64,000 nucleotides of DNA from Klebsiella pneumoniae (GCA_945862325.1 CAMAXZ010000019.1:1-64000); one strand, 5' to 3'; shown: positions 40,780-49,484, counted from the stretch's first letter. The notes: generated by a model from the sequence alone, not told the origin. Numbers and translations: made by a program.

Positions 40780-43140
40780 GTGACCGACACGCGCTTCGCG
40801 CCGGAAGCGGCGCGAGCCCTCCGCGCGGCCATCCGAGAAGCCGGGGGAATCGAGATCTTCGCCGTGGGCGAGGTGCGCGACGGGCGTGTGACGGCCGTCG
40901 AGGTGCACGCGCGGGGCACGGACGACCAGGTGATCGCGCTGATCTCGCGCGCCCGCTCCGGCCAGGTCGTCGTGCACAACCACCCGAGCGGCGTGGTGCG
41001 GCCGAGCGAGCCGGACATGAGCCTCGCCGGGCGCTTCGGCGAGAACGGCGTCGGCTTCGTCATCGTCGACAACTTGGTCGAACGCGCGCTCTGGGTCGTC
41101 GAACCCCAGCGACGCGAGCGCGTCGCCGTCGACGAGCGCGCGTTGATCGCGTTCTTCGACGACGATCTCCCGCGCGTGCTCCCCGGCTGGGAGGCCCGGC
41201 CGGGGCAGCTCGACATGGCGCTCGCGGTCGCGCGCCACCTTCACGCCGGCGGCGACGACACCGCCAGCTCACTGGTGCTCGAGGCGGGCACGGGCACCGG
41301 GAAGTCCCTGGCGTACCTCGTGCCTTCCGCCTTGTGGGCGCTCGCCAACGAGGGGCGGGTGGTCGTGTCCACCTACACGCGGACCCTCCAGGCGCAGCTC
41401 GTGGCCGACGACCTCCCGCTCCTCGCGCGGGTGTTGCCGGTGCGCGCCGCGGTGCTCAAGGGGCGGACGAACTACGCGTGTCGGCGGAAAGTAGCGGCGG
41501 TCGAGCGCACCCCGCGCACCGAGGCGCTCGTGCGCTGGGCCGAGACGAGCGCCACCGGCGACTTCTCCGAGCTGCCGTTCGAGGTGGAAGAGGACGATTG
41601 GGAGTCGATCGAGAGTGACGTCGATCAGACGCTCCGGGCACGTTGTCCATACTTCAACCGGTGTTTCTACTACCAGGCACGCCGCGCCGCCGCCGGCGCG
41701 CACCTCGTCGTCGTCAACCACGCGCTCCTCCTCGCCGATCGCTCCCTGAAGCGCCTCGAGGCGCCCGGCATCCTGCCCGACTACGACCGGATCATCCTCG
41801 ATGAGGCGCACCACCTCGAGCAGGCGGTCACGACCGTCGGCGCGACGCGCTTGAGCGCCCGCAGTCTCGGGCGCGCGCTCGGCCCGGTGCTGTCGCGGTC
41901 GCGTCGCCCCGGCGCGCTCGACCGTGTCGCCGACCGCTGGCCCGCCGCCGCGGCGCACGCGCACGGCGCGATCGACGCCCTGGCTCGGGTGCGCGATCTC
42001 GCGAAGGAGGGGTTTGCGCGGCTCGACGCCGAAGTCCACGAGCCGGCCCGCGTCCGCGCGGAGCCGCCGGACCCCATGTTCTTCTCCGATCTCGCCGACG
42101 CGCTCGACCGCGGCGCGGCCACGCTCGGCGCGGTGCAGGACGCCCTCGACGGGCAGGACGTCCCCGTCAGCCACGCGCAGCCAGTGCTCGACCTGCAGCG
42201 CGCGCGGCGCCGCCTCGAAGAGGGGGCCGCGTCGGCGCGCGCGTTCCTCGCGCCGGACGAAGAGGCCTGCCGCTGGCTCGATCCGGGCGCCGCCGGCGTC
42301 GTCGCGGCCCGCGCGCCGATCGACGTCCAGCCGCTGGTGCGGCGCCTGCTCGTCGACGGCGTGCACGCCGTCGTGCACACGTCGGCGACGCTGGCCGTGA
42401 ACGGACGCATCGACCACTGGCGCGACCGCGTCGGCCTCGTCGACGCGGGGTTCCGCACGTTCCCGTCGCCGTTCGACTATCCGAACCAGGCGATCCTCGC
42501 GCTGCCGCGCGACCTTCCCGCGCCCGACGCGCCGGGGTGGCTCGACGCGTGCGGCGCCGCCGTGGTCGCGGCGCTCGAGGCCAGCCGCGGCGGCGCGTTC
42601 GTGCTTTGCACGAGCCACGACGCGGTCCGCGCGTTCTCCGAGCGCGCCGAAGCGGCCCTCGGCGGGCGCCACGCGATCCTCCGGCAGGGGCGTGGCGGGA
42701 AGGGGTCGCTCCTCGAGCGATTCCGGAAGGATCGCGGAGCGATCTTGTTCGGAACGGACTCGTTCTGGGAGGGCGTGAGCGTGCGTGGCGACGGCCTGCG
42801 GCTCGTCGTGATCCCGCGCCTCCCGTTTCGGGTGCCGACGGAGCCGTTGTCCGAGGCGCGGTTCGAGCGCATCCGCGACCGCGGGGGGGACCCGTTCCGC
42901 GCGTGGTCGCTCCCGGAGGCGGTGCTGAAGCTGCGCCAGGGGTTCGGGCGACTCGTCCGGTCCAAGGGAGATCGTGGGGCGGTGATGGTGCTCGACCGGC
43001 GCCTCCACGAGGCCTGGTACGGGCGAGTGTTCCTCGGGTCGCTCCCGGATGCGCGCCGCGTCGTCGGGCCGCTACGAGCGGTCATCGAACACCTGACGGC
43101 GTTCTACCAGAGACGTGGCGTCACGGAGGGGCCTCCGTGA
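40780..43140 (+). CDS. DinG-type superfamily 2 helicase fused to an N-terminal JAMM (JAB/MPN) domain
   Basis: A 786-residue protein with two parts. Residues 1-110 are a JAMM-like domain with HNHPSGVVRPSEPD, exactly HxHPx6SxxD (His66, His68, Ser76, Asp79), as in RadC-type and deubiquitinase metalloproteins; the glutamate is probably Glu25 or Glu31. From about residue 140 follows a DinG/XPD-like helicase: Walker A LEAGTGTGKS, TYTRTLQAQL, DEAH at ILDEAHHLEQ, later HTSATL, FGTDSFWEGVSV and the terminal LRQGFGRLVRS motif. The iron-sulfur site has Cys234, Cys289 and Cys295, but Thr284 where a fourth Cys is expected. It starts with GTG, divergent from murG. Likely a repair helicase. Confidence 0.9.
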   Translation: MTDTRFAPEAARALRAAIREAGGIEIFAVGEVRDGRVTAVEVHARGTDDQVIALISRARSGQVVVHNHPSGVVRPSEPDMSLAGRFGENGVGFVIVDNLVERALWVVEPQRRERVAVDERALIAFFDDDLPRVLPGWEARPGQLDMALAVARHLHAGGDDTASSLVLEAGTGTGKSLAYLVPSALWALANEGRVVVSTYTRTLQAQLVADDLPLLARVLPVRAAVLKGRTNYACRRKVAAVERTPRTEALVRWAETSATGDFSELPFEVEEDDWESIESDVDQTLRARCPYFNRCFYYQARRAAAGAHLVVVNHALLLADRSLKRLEAPGILPDYDRIILDEAHHLEQAVTTVGATRLSARSLGRALGPVLSRSRRPGALDRVADRWPAAAAHAHGAIDALARVRDLAKEGFARLDAEVHEPARVRAEPPDPMFFSDLADALDRGAATLGAVQDALDGQDVPVSHAQPVLDLQRARRRLEEGAASARAFLAPDEEACRWLDPGAAGVVAARAPIDVQPLVRRLLVDGVHAVVHTSATLAVNGRIDHWRDRVGLVDAGFRTFPSPFDYPNQAILALPRDLPAPDAPGWLDACGAAVVAALEASRGGAFVLCTSHDAVRAFSERAEAALGGRHAILRQGRGGKGSLLERFRKDRGAILFGTDSFWEGVSVRGDGLRLVVIPRLPFRVPTEPLSEARFERIRDRGGDPFRAWSLPEAVLKLRQGFGRLVRSKGDRGAVMVLDRRLHEAWYGRVFLGSLPDARRVVGPLRAVIEHLTAFYQRRGVTEGPP

Positions 43141-43203
43141 ACGCGCCGCGTTGCGGCCTTGCCGCGGACGTGTGACGAAGCGTCGGCGTCGAAGGGGGCG
43201 GCC

Positions 43204-44148
43204 TTGTACTTGGAGCTCGTGCTTCTCAATGGCAACTCCAATCCTCCGCTCGCGCGCGCGATCGCGGGGGCGTTGGGCGAGCCGCTCGGCATGGCGCGCG
43301 TCACGCGGTTCAGCGACGCGGAGACGCAAGTCGAGATCGACGACAACGTGCGCGGTCGCGACGTGTTCCTCATGCAGAGCACGTGCAATCCGGCCAACGA
43401 CCACATCATGGAGCTGCTGATCCTCGTCGACGCGTGCAAGCGGGCGTCGGCCGGGCGGATCACGGCGGTCATCCCCTACTACGGCTACGCCCGCCAGGAC
43501 CGCAAGGTCGCCCCGCGCGCGCCGATCACCGCCAAGCTCGTGGCGGACATCCTCACGCGGGCGGGCGTGCAGCGCGTCCTGACGATGGACCTGCACGCCG
43601 GTCAGATCCAGGGGTTCTTCGACATCCCCGTCGACAACCTCTACGCGGGCCCCACCCTGCGGGCGCACATCGCCGCGTCGCTTCCGCTGGCCGACACGGT
43701 CATCGTGTCGCCCGACGCGGGCGGCGTCGAGCGCGCGCGCTCCTACGCGCGGCCCCTCGGCTGCGGCCTCGCCATCATCGACAAGCGGCGCAGCGGGCCC
43801 AACCAGGCCGAGGCCCTGCACCTCATCGGCGACGTCCGCGACAAGGACGCGATCATCATCGACGACATGATCGACACGGCCGGCACCCTGGTGAAGGCCG
43901 CCGCGGCGCTGCGCTCCAACGGCGCGCGGCGGGTGTTCGCGGTGGCCACGCACCCCGTGTTGAGCGGCCCCGCGGTCGAGCGCATCGTCACGAGCAGCCT
44001 CGAGCGGGTCATCGTGACCGACACCATCCCGCTGTCCGAGGCCGCCGCCGCGTGCGGGCGCATCGAGGTCGTCAGCGTCGCCCCGGTGTTCGCGCAGGCC
44101 ATCAGCAGCATCCACAGCCACGACTCGGTCAGCCGACTGTTCCGCTGA
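43204..44148 (+). CDS. prs: Ribose-phosphate pyrophosphokinase
   Basis: Makes PRPP from ribose 5-phosphate and ATP for nucleotide, His and Trp synthesis. The 314-residue protein starts LLNGNSNPPLARAIAGALGEPLG, with FSDAETQVEIDDNVRGRDVFLMQSTCNPANDHIMELLILVDACKRASA and YYGYARQDRK (ATP loop) fully typical. DLHAGQIQGFFDIPVDNL and the PRPP loop DDMIDTAGTLVKAAAAL are intact, as is SPDAGGVERAR. A TTG at 43204 was chosen; the frame is open further upstream and GTG at 43219 is also possible. It opens the housekeeping block. Confidence 0.93.
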   Translation: MYLELVLLNGNSNPPLARAIAGALGEPLGMARVTRFSDAETQVEIDDNVRGRDVFLMQSTCNPANDHIMELLILVDACKRASAGRITAVIPYYGYARQDRKVAPRAPITAKLVADILTRAGVQRVLTMDLHAGQIQGFFDIPVDNLYAGPTLRAHIAASLPLADTVIVSPDAGGVERARSYARPLGCGLAIIDKRRSGPNQAEALHLIGDVRDKDAIIIDDMIDTAGTLVKAAAALRSNGARRVFAVATHPVLSGPAVERIVTSSLERVIVTDTIPLSEAAAACGRIEVVSVAPVFAQAISSIHSHDSVSRLFR

Positions 44149-44171
44149 GGGGCAGGGCGGCGCGCTTTTCC

Positions 44172-44200
44172 TTGACGCCCGGTGGCCCCTCCGTTAGAAG
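44172..44200 (+). promoter_or_regulatory. Sigma70-type promoter for rplY unit
   Basis: TTGACG (44172-44177), 17-base spacer, TAGAAG (44195-44200). It lies 187 bases before the rplY start, so the mRNA has a long G+C-rich leader. No gene is seen between prs and rplY. Confidence 0.6.
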
Positions 44201-44386
44201 CGGCGGGCTTCGGGGTTGGTCCCTGAGGCACCGCCGCGCCGGCCCTCATGGGCCCTTCGTCCGAGGCGCGGTCCGACGGTGCGCTCACGCGCTCCGGGGT
44301 CCGGTGCATTCCGGGGGAAGGACGTTTCCCGCCGGTCGGCCCGCCCGTCCGTCGGGAGTCTTCAAGCACGGGCGCAGGAGTCGTTC
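44201..44386 (+). other. Long G+C-rich leader of rplY mRNA
   Basis: The stretch holds no supported gene. It has complementary G/C runs near 44320-44360 that could fold strongly, and ends with GCAGGAG six bases before the rplY ATG. It could be a site for ribosomal-protein autoregulation, but no known riboswitch was recognised. Confidence 0.35.
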
Positions 44387-45070
44387 ATGGAAACCCACAC
44401 CGTCACCGCCACCGCGCGCCCGGAGTCCGGCAAGGGCTCGGCGCGCAAGGCGCGCGCGGCCGGCAAGACCCCCGGCATTCTTTATGTCTCGGGCGGCGAA
44501 GGCACGCCGATCTCGTTCGAGCTCGGTCAGCTCGCGGCCATCTTCCGCAAGACGAACGACCCGAACACGGTCGTCACCGTCGTGCTCGGCGACACGACGC
44601 AGCGCGCGCTCGTCCGCGAGATCCAGCGCAACCCGGTCACCCGTGAGGTCGAGCACGTCGACTTCTTCGGCATCGACGACGGCACGCGCGTGCTGCTCGA
44701 GGTGGCGCTCGTCCCGGTCGGACGCGCCGCGGGTACCCGCGCCGGCGGCACCTTCCGGATGCTCACGCGTCGGGCCAAGATCGAGTGCGCCGCCGAGGCC
44801 ATCCCGAAGTCGATCGAGTTCGACATCAGCGAGCTCGGCGTTCAGGAGTTCTTCAAGGCCAGCATGCTGAAGGTGCCGGACGGCGCGCGCGTGGTGTACC
44901 GGCAGGACTTCAACGTCGCGACGGTCGAAGGCAAGCGCGTGTCGAAGGAGCAGGCCGCTGCCGACGCCGCCGCCGCCGAAGCGGCCGCGAAGGGCGCTCC
45001 CAAGGCCAAGGCCAAGCCCGCGGCGAAGGCCGCCGCCAAGGCCGCCCCCGCGAAGGCCCCCGGCAAGTAG
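44387..45070 (+). CDS. rplY: 50S ribosomal protein L25 (long form, Ctc/TL5 type)
   Basis: A 5S-rRNA-binding ribosomal protein of 227 residues, the long two-domain form. It starts THTVTATARPESGKGSARKARAAGKTPGILY (family 'R...GkgaaRrlR..G.vPavvY'). The L25 N-domain includes LVREIQRNPVTREVEHVDFF; the TL5 C-domain (about 100-190) includes PVGRAAGTRAGGTFRMLTRRAKIEC and IPKSIEFDISELGVQEF. The end is a Lys/Ala-rich tail of some 30 residues, typical for these. ATG chosen for the GGAG seven bases upstream. The next gene starts directly behind the stop. Confidence 0.94.
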   Translation: METHTVTATARPESGKGSARKARAAGKTPGILYVSGGEGTPISFELGQLAAIFRKTNDPNTVVTVVLGDTTQRALVREIQRNPVTREVEHVDFFGIDDGTRVLLEVALVPVGRAAGTRAGGTFRMLTRRAKIECAAEAIPKSIEFDISELGVQEFFKASMLKVPDGARVVYRQDFNVATVEGKRVSKEQAAADAAAAEAAAKGAPKAKAKPAAKAAAKAAPAKAPGK

Positions 45071-45640
45071 TTGAACCTCGTCGTCGGCCTCGGAAACCCT
45101 GGCGCGCGCTACGCGAAGACCCGACACAACGTCGGGTTCCTCGTCGTCGATCGCATCGCGCGCCGCGCGGGCACCACCGTGGAGCGCAAGCTCTTCGGCG
45201 CCCTCGTCGGGGATGCCCAGGTCGGTGGCAAGCGCGCCGTGCTCGCCATGCCGCAGCAGTACATGAACGTCTCCGGCCAGCCGACGGTGTCCATCCAGGG
45301 CTTCTACAAGGTGCCCCTGGCGGACGTCGTCGTCGTCCACGACGACATGGATCTCCCGTTCGGCCGCCTTCGGGTGCGCGTGGGCGGGGGGCACGGCGGA
45401 CACAACGGAGTCAAGGACATCGCGCGCGCCTGTGGCGCCGAGTTCGTCCGTGTCCGTGTCGGCGTCGGGCGACCCCCGCCTCCGATGGATCCGGCCGATT
45501 ACGTCCTCGCCGCGTGGACCCCCGCAGAGAGCGCCGGTCTGGAGACCGTCGTCGACACGGCGGCCGACGCGGTCGAGAGCGTCGTTCGAGACGGCCTCGT
45601 CAAGTCGATGAACACCTTCAACGCGGCCCCGACCGCATGA
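45071..45640 (+). CDS. pth: Peptidyl-tRNA hydrolase
   Basis: Recycles peptidyl-tRNA released from stalled ribosomes. The 189-residue protein has NLVVGLGNPGARYAKTRHNVGFLVVD (catalytic His and Asn), MPQQYMNVSGQ, VVHDDMDLPFGRLRVRVGGGHGGHNGVKDI and VGVGRPP, all Pth hallmarks. It starts with TTG immediately after the rplY stop. The rplY-pth pair is a common bacterial arrangement. Confidence 0.95.
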   Translation: MNLVVGLGNPGARYAKTRHNVGFLVVDRIARRAGTTVERKLFGALVGDAQVGGKRAVLAMPQQYMNVSGQPTVSIQGFYKVPLADVVVVHDDMDLPFGRLRVRVGGGHGGHNGVKDIARACGAEFVRVRVGVGRPPPPMDPADYVLAAWTPAESAGLETVVDTAADAVESVVRDGLVKSMNTFNAAPTA

Positions 45641-45695
45641 CCCTCCGCGGGGCCCGCCTCGCGTGCCCCCGTTCCACGACCGAGTGGAGGAACCG

Positions 45696-46151
45696 ATGCC
45701 CACGATGCTGAACGAGTACGAGACGATCTACGTCGCCCGCCCCGACCTGACGGACGACGTGATGACGCGCATGACCACCCGCTTCTCCGCTGTCGTCACC
45801 GACAACACCGGGGTCATGTTGGTGGAGGAGGATTGGGGCAAGCGCAAGCTCGCCTACCCGATCGCCAAGCACATCCGCGGTCACTACATCTACCTGAACT
45901 ACGTCGGCCCCGCGACGTTGGTCGCCGAGATCGAGCGCAACCTCGGCAACGAGGATCAGCTCCTCCGCTTCCTCACGGTGAAGATCGAGGACGACGTCGA
46001 AGTCGACGCCCGCCGCGCCCTCGCCGAAGAGCGTCGTCGCCTGCGCGCCGAGCGCATGGCCGCGCTCAAGGCCGAGGAAGAAGCGGAGGCCCGGTATCGC
46101 GCCGAGGCCGAAGAGGCTGAAGACGACGCCCCGCCCGAGCAGGACGAATAG
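45696..46151 (+). CDS. rpsF: 30S ribosomal protein S6
   Basis: A 151-residue S6 with the start NEYETIYVARPDLTDD, then EEDWGKRKLAYPIAKHIRGHYIYLNYVGPATLVAEIERNLGNEDQLLRFLTVKI, all canonical. The tail (about residue 105 on) is longer than in most bacteria, helical, with Arg/Glu runs. ATG was chosen behind GTGGAGGAACCG. The usual partner rpsR (S18) does not follow; rplI comes directly next. Confidence 0.95.
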   Translation: MPTMLNEYETIYVARPDLTDDVMTRMTTRFSAVVTDNTGVMLVEEDWGKRKLAYPIAKHIRGHYIYLNYVGPATLVAEIERNLGNEDQLLRFLTVKIEDDVEVDARRALAEERRRLRAERMAALKAEEEAEARYRAEAEEAEDDAPPEQDE

Positions 46152-46180
46152 CAACCCCTTCCGCTTCTTCGGAGTCCCCC

Positions 46181-46624
46181 ATGAAGGTCATCCTCCAAGA
46201 GGACGTGCACAACCTCGGCGCCATCGGCGACGTGGTGGACGTGGCCGACGGCTACGGGCGCAACTTCCTCCTCCCCCGCAAGCTGGCGGTCATCGCCGAC
46301 GCGACCAACCAGCACCGCCTCGAGCACGTCAAGCGCGTGGCCGCGGCGCGTCAGGCCAAGGTCGTCGCGGAAGCGCGGGAGCTCGGTACGCGCCTCGGCG
46401 CGACCGCGATCTCGATCAAGCGTCAGGCGGCCTCCGAAGACAAGATCTTCGGCTCGGTCACCAACGCGGACATCGCCGAGGCGCTCCTCGCCCAGGGCAT
46501 CGAGGTCGACAAGCGCACGATCCTCCTCGAGGAGCCGATCAAGAACATCGGCGTCTTCCAGGTGCCCGTGCGCATCCACAAGGACGTCGACGCTTCGGTC
46601 AAGGTCTACGTCATCCGCGGCTAG
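46181..46624 (+). CDS. rplI: 50S ribosomal protein L9
   Basis: A 147-residue L9. MKVILQEDVHNLGAIGDVVDVADGYGRNFLLPRKLA is the conserved N-domain; the long connecting helix (about 42-75) and the C-domain with KIFGSVTNADIAEALLAQGIEVDKRTILLEEPIKNIG are intact. The gene lies 29 bases after rpsF and 15 bases before dnaB, all on one transcript. Confidence 0.96.
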   Translation: MKVILQEDVHNLGAIGDVVDVADGYGRNFLLPRKLAVIADATNQHRLEHVKRVAAARQAKVVAEARELGTRLGATAISIKRQAASEDKIFGSVTNADIAEALLAQGIEVDKRTILLEEPIKNIGVFQVPVRIHKDVDASVKVYVIRG

Positions 46625-46639
46625 CGCGCAGGAGCGGGC

Positions 46640-47992
46640 ATGGCGGAGCGGCGCGGCGCGTCCCAGAGCTGGGAGATCGAGCGGAGCCTCCTCGGAGGGC
46701 TCCTGCTCGACCCGGCGCGACTGACCGACGCCCGCGAGCGGCTGAACGCCGACTGCTTCCAGAAGGCCGCGCATGCGGCCCTCTTCGAGCTCATGTGCGT
46801 GCTCGCCGACCGCAACCAGCCGCCGGAGCTCTCGCTCGTCCTCGATGAGCTCGGGCGGCGAGACGACGCGGGCGCCTTCGGCGGGATCGCCTACGTCGCG
46901 GACCTGCCCGGGGCGTGCCCGTCCGTCGTGATGATCCCGCAGTTCGTGGACCGTGTCCACGACCACTCCCAGCGGCGCCGCCTCACGATGGCCGCGGAAG
47001 GGATCCTCGCTCGGGTGAAGGAGGGGGTGGCCTCCACGCCGGTGCTGCTCGACGAAGCCGAGCGGGCCGTGCTCGAGATCTCCAAGCTCTCGGGGCCCAC
47101 GGATTGGCATCCGCTGGCCACCGTCGTCGACGAGCACATCCGCGAGATCGAAGAGCGCGCCAAGAACCCCGGGCACGTGGTCGGCGTGCCGACCGGGTTC
47201 ATCGACCTCGACAAGAAGCTCGCCGGCATGCACAGCGGGCAGCTGATCGTCCTCGCCGCCCGCCCCGCGATGGGCAAGACCGCGCTGGCGCTCAACTTCG
47301 CGCTCAACGCAGCGACGCGGGGCGGCGCCGCCGTCGGCATCTTCTCGCTGGAGATGTCGCGCCACGAGCTGGTCAGCCGCATGCTGTGCAGCGAAGCGCT
47401 CGTCGACGCCGGGCACGTGCGCACCGGGCAGCTCGACGACGGCGAATGGCGTCGGTTGATCGCCGCTTCCGAGCGCCTCAGGGACGTCGCCCTGGAGATC
47501 GACGATCAGTCCGGCCTGACGATCATGCAGCTCCGAAGCAAGGCGCGGCGCCTGAAGATCGCCCACCCCGACCTGAAGCTCATCGTCGTCGACTACCTCC
47601 AGCTCATGGAGGGCTCGGGCAACGCCAAAGAGTCCCGAGAGAACGTGATCTCCACGATCTCCCGTGGCTTGAAGGTGCTGGCGAAGGAGCTCGGCATCAC
47701 GGTGCTCGCGCTCAGCCAGCTCAACCGCAGCCTCGAGACCCGGCCCAACAAGCGGCCGATGCCCAGCGATCTGCGCGAGTCCGGCGCCATCGAGCAGGAC
47801 GCCGACGTCATCCTCTTCATCTACCGCGAAGAGATCTACAAGCCGGACACGCCGGACAAGGGCATCGCCGAGGTCATCATCGCCAAGCAACGCGGGGGTG
47901 AGACGGGCACCGTCAAGCTGGCGTTCCGCGGCGAGTACACGCTGTTCCAATCGCTGGCTCAGGATCGTGATGTTCCCGGTGGCTACGCGTGA
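46640..47992 (+). CDS. dnaB: Replicative DNA helicase DnaB
   Basis: The 450-residue hexameric replication-fork helicase. The N-domain starts SQSWEIERSLLGGLLLDP; the linker and RecA domain follow, with GVPTGFIDLDKKLAGMHSGQLIVLAARPAMGKTALALN (Walker A), VGIFSLEMSRHELVSRML, LIVVDYLQLMEG (Walker B), ALSQLNRSLETRPNKRPMPSDLRESGAIEQDADVILFIYREE and the C-terminal KQRGGETGTVKLAF. No intein is present. GGAGCGGGC precedes the ATG. The rplI-dnaB order is common in bacteria. Confidence 0.96.
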   Translation: MAERRGASQSWEIERSLLGGLLLDPARLTDARERLNADCFQKAAHAALFELMCVLADRNQPPELSLVLDELGRRDDAGAFGGIAYVADLPGACPSVVMIPQFVDRVHDHSQRRRLTMAAEGILARVKEGVASTPVLLDEAERAVLEISKLSGPTDWHPLATVVDEHIREIEERAKNPGHVVGVPTGFIDLDKKLAGMHSGQLIVLAARPAMGKTALALNFALNAATRGGAAVGIFSLEMSRHELVSRMLCSEALVDAGHVRTGQLDDGEWRRLIAASERLRDVALEIDDQSGLTIMQLRSKARRLKIAHPDLKLIVVDYLQLMEGSGNAKESRENVISTISRGLKVLAKELGITVLALSQLNRSLETRPNKRPMPSDLRESGAIEQDADVILFIYREEIYKPDTPDKGIAEVIIAKQRGGETGTVKLAFRGEYTLFQSLAQDRDVPGGYA

Positions 47993-48019
47993 CAGACGGG
48001 GTGCCGCGCGCCTGGGCGG

Positions 48020-48048
48020 TTGACTCGCGCGCCGCGGTCTACTATCAA
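48020..48048 (+). promoter_or_regulatory. Sigma70-type promoter for FHA gene
   Basis: TTGACT (48020-48025), 17-base spacer, TATCAA (48043-48048). It lies 53 bases before the ATG at 48102, giving a normal leader; GGAGCGAGCAGG precedes the start. Confidence 0.65.
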
Positions 48049-48101
48049 CGCGTCTTCATGCAGCGCGTGCCCCGCGCGTGAACCCATTGGAGCGAGCAGG
48101 T

Positions 48102-49484
48102 ATGGAGAAGAAGGAACTCCTGGACGCGCTGGGCGGGCTGATCGCTCGGTACGAACAGCACCGCAACTACATCGAGAAGGCGCGCCGCCAGGCGGCGACG
48201 GGCAAGTTCAACCCGGCCGTCATCGAGAAGGTCATCCTCGACCACGAGATCAAGAGCGCGGACGTCGCCGACGAAGTCGCGCCGTTGCTCCCGGACATTC
48301 GGGCCCGCATCGAAGGGTTCGAGGCCGAAGCGGCCAGCGTCGCCGCTTCGCGGGTGTCCGTCGACGAGCAGGTGCAGGAGCTCGAGCTTCGGGCCGCCAT
48401 CGGCGAGCTGACCGACGAAGAGTTCGAACAGGCGGTCGCGGATCTGCGCGCCAGCCAGGTCGGCGCGAACGCGCGAATCGCCGAGATCGACGCCGACCTC
48501 GGTGCGCTCCGCGGCACGCTCGACCGCTGGATCGCGCTCGCCGAGCCGGCGGGCCACTACACGCGCCCGCCCGCCCCCGAGGCGGCGCCGGTCGCCCCGG
48601 CCGCCGAGGCCGTGCCGGTCCAGGTCGACGTCTCGCCCGCGCCCGCGCCGGTCGAGCCCGCGCCGGTCGACTCCGCGCCGGTCGAGTCCGCGCCGGTCGA
48701 GTCCGCGCCTGTCGAGTCGGGGCCGGTCGATGTGGTGCTGGTGGACGCCGCGCCGGTGGCCGTGTCGGAGGTCGAGGTGTCCGTCGACGCCGACGTCTCG
48801 GTCGAGTCCGAGGTGTCGGTCGACCTGTCCGTCGACTCGGACATGTCGGTCGACGCGGACGTGTCCTTCGACGCCGAGATGTCGGTCGACGCACCCGCGT
48901 CCGCGGTCGACGCGGGTGAGGGGATGGACGTCGAGATCGACCTCGGTGACATCGGCGCGTCCGATGGCGCCGGGGCCCACGGTGCTCGCACCGAGATCGT
49001 CGAAGACCTCTCCAACCTGTTCGACGAGCCGGCGCCGGCCGCCGCGCCGTCGATGGACGACGACATCGCGATCGAGACGAACGAGGGCGCCGAAGAGAAC
49101 GGCGCCGGTCCGAGCGCGGACGTCGCGTTCGGCTTCAAGAGCCCTTCCGAGCCTTCCGAGGCCGCCGGGGTCGACGGCGAGCCGCCGCGCCGCGCCTACC
49201 TGCTGTACCAGGAAGGCACCGCGGACGAGCAGATGTACCCGTTCAGCGGCGACCAGCTCACGATCGGGCGCGGCCGCGAGAACGACATCCAGATCAAGAA
49301 CGACTCCAAGGTCTCGCGGTACCACTGCAAGATCTTCCGCCGCGGCAACAACTTCTACATCGAAGATCAGAAGTCCTCGAACGGCAGCCTCGTCAACGGC
49401 GAGCTGATCACCGACCGGCGGCTCTTCGGCGGCGAAGAGATCGTCATCGGCGAGACGTTCTTCCGGTTCCGGATCGCGGACTGA
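48102..49484 (+). CDS. FHA-domain protein with acidic repeat linker
   Basis: A 460-residue cytoplasmic protein. Residues 1-150 are mainly coiled coil (LDALGGLIARYEQHRNYIEKARRQ; ELELRAAIGELTDEEFEQAVADLRA). Residues about 155-330 are a low-complexity acidic linker with PVESAPVES and SVDxDxSV repeats. The FHA domain fills the last 90 residues: LTIGRGRENDIQIKNDSKVSRYHCKIFRRG and KSSNGSLVNGE give the Gly-Arg, Ser, Arg-x-His and Asn residues that bind phosphothreonine. It is probably a partner for one of the Ser/Thr kinases. ATG chosen because GGAGCGAGCAGG precedes it; the following kinase-like gene is 19 bases away. Confidence 0.9.
   Translation: MEKKELLDALGGLIARYEQHRNYIEKARRQAATGKFNPAVIEKVILDHEIKSADVADEVAPLLPDIRARIEGFEAEAASVAASRVSVDEQVQELELRAAIGELTDEEFEQAVADLRASQVGANARIAEIDADLGALRGTLDRWIALAEPAGHYTRPPAPEAAPVAPAAEAVPVQVDVSPAPAPVEPAPVDSAPVESAPVESAPVESGPVDVVLVDAAPVAVSEVEVSVDADVSVESEVSVDLSVDSDMSVDADVSFDAEMSVDAPASAVDAGEGMDVEIDLGDIGASDGAGAHGARTEIVEDLSNLFDEPAPAAAPSMDDDIAIETNEGAEENGAGPSADVAFGFKSPSEPSEAAGVDGEPPRRAYLLYQEGTADEQMYPFSGDQLTIGRGRENDIQIKNDSKVSRYHCKIFRRGNNFYIEDQKSSNGSLVNGELITDRRLFGGEEIVIGETFFRFRIAD

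Noticed and set aside
43159-43203. Upstream start for prs at 43159
   Set aside because: It adds 15 residues with no family match; the PRPP synthetase pattern starts at LLNGNSNP, so the TTG at 43204 is preferred.
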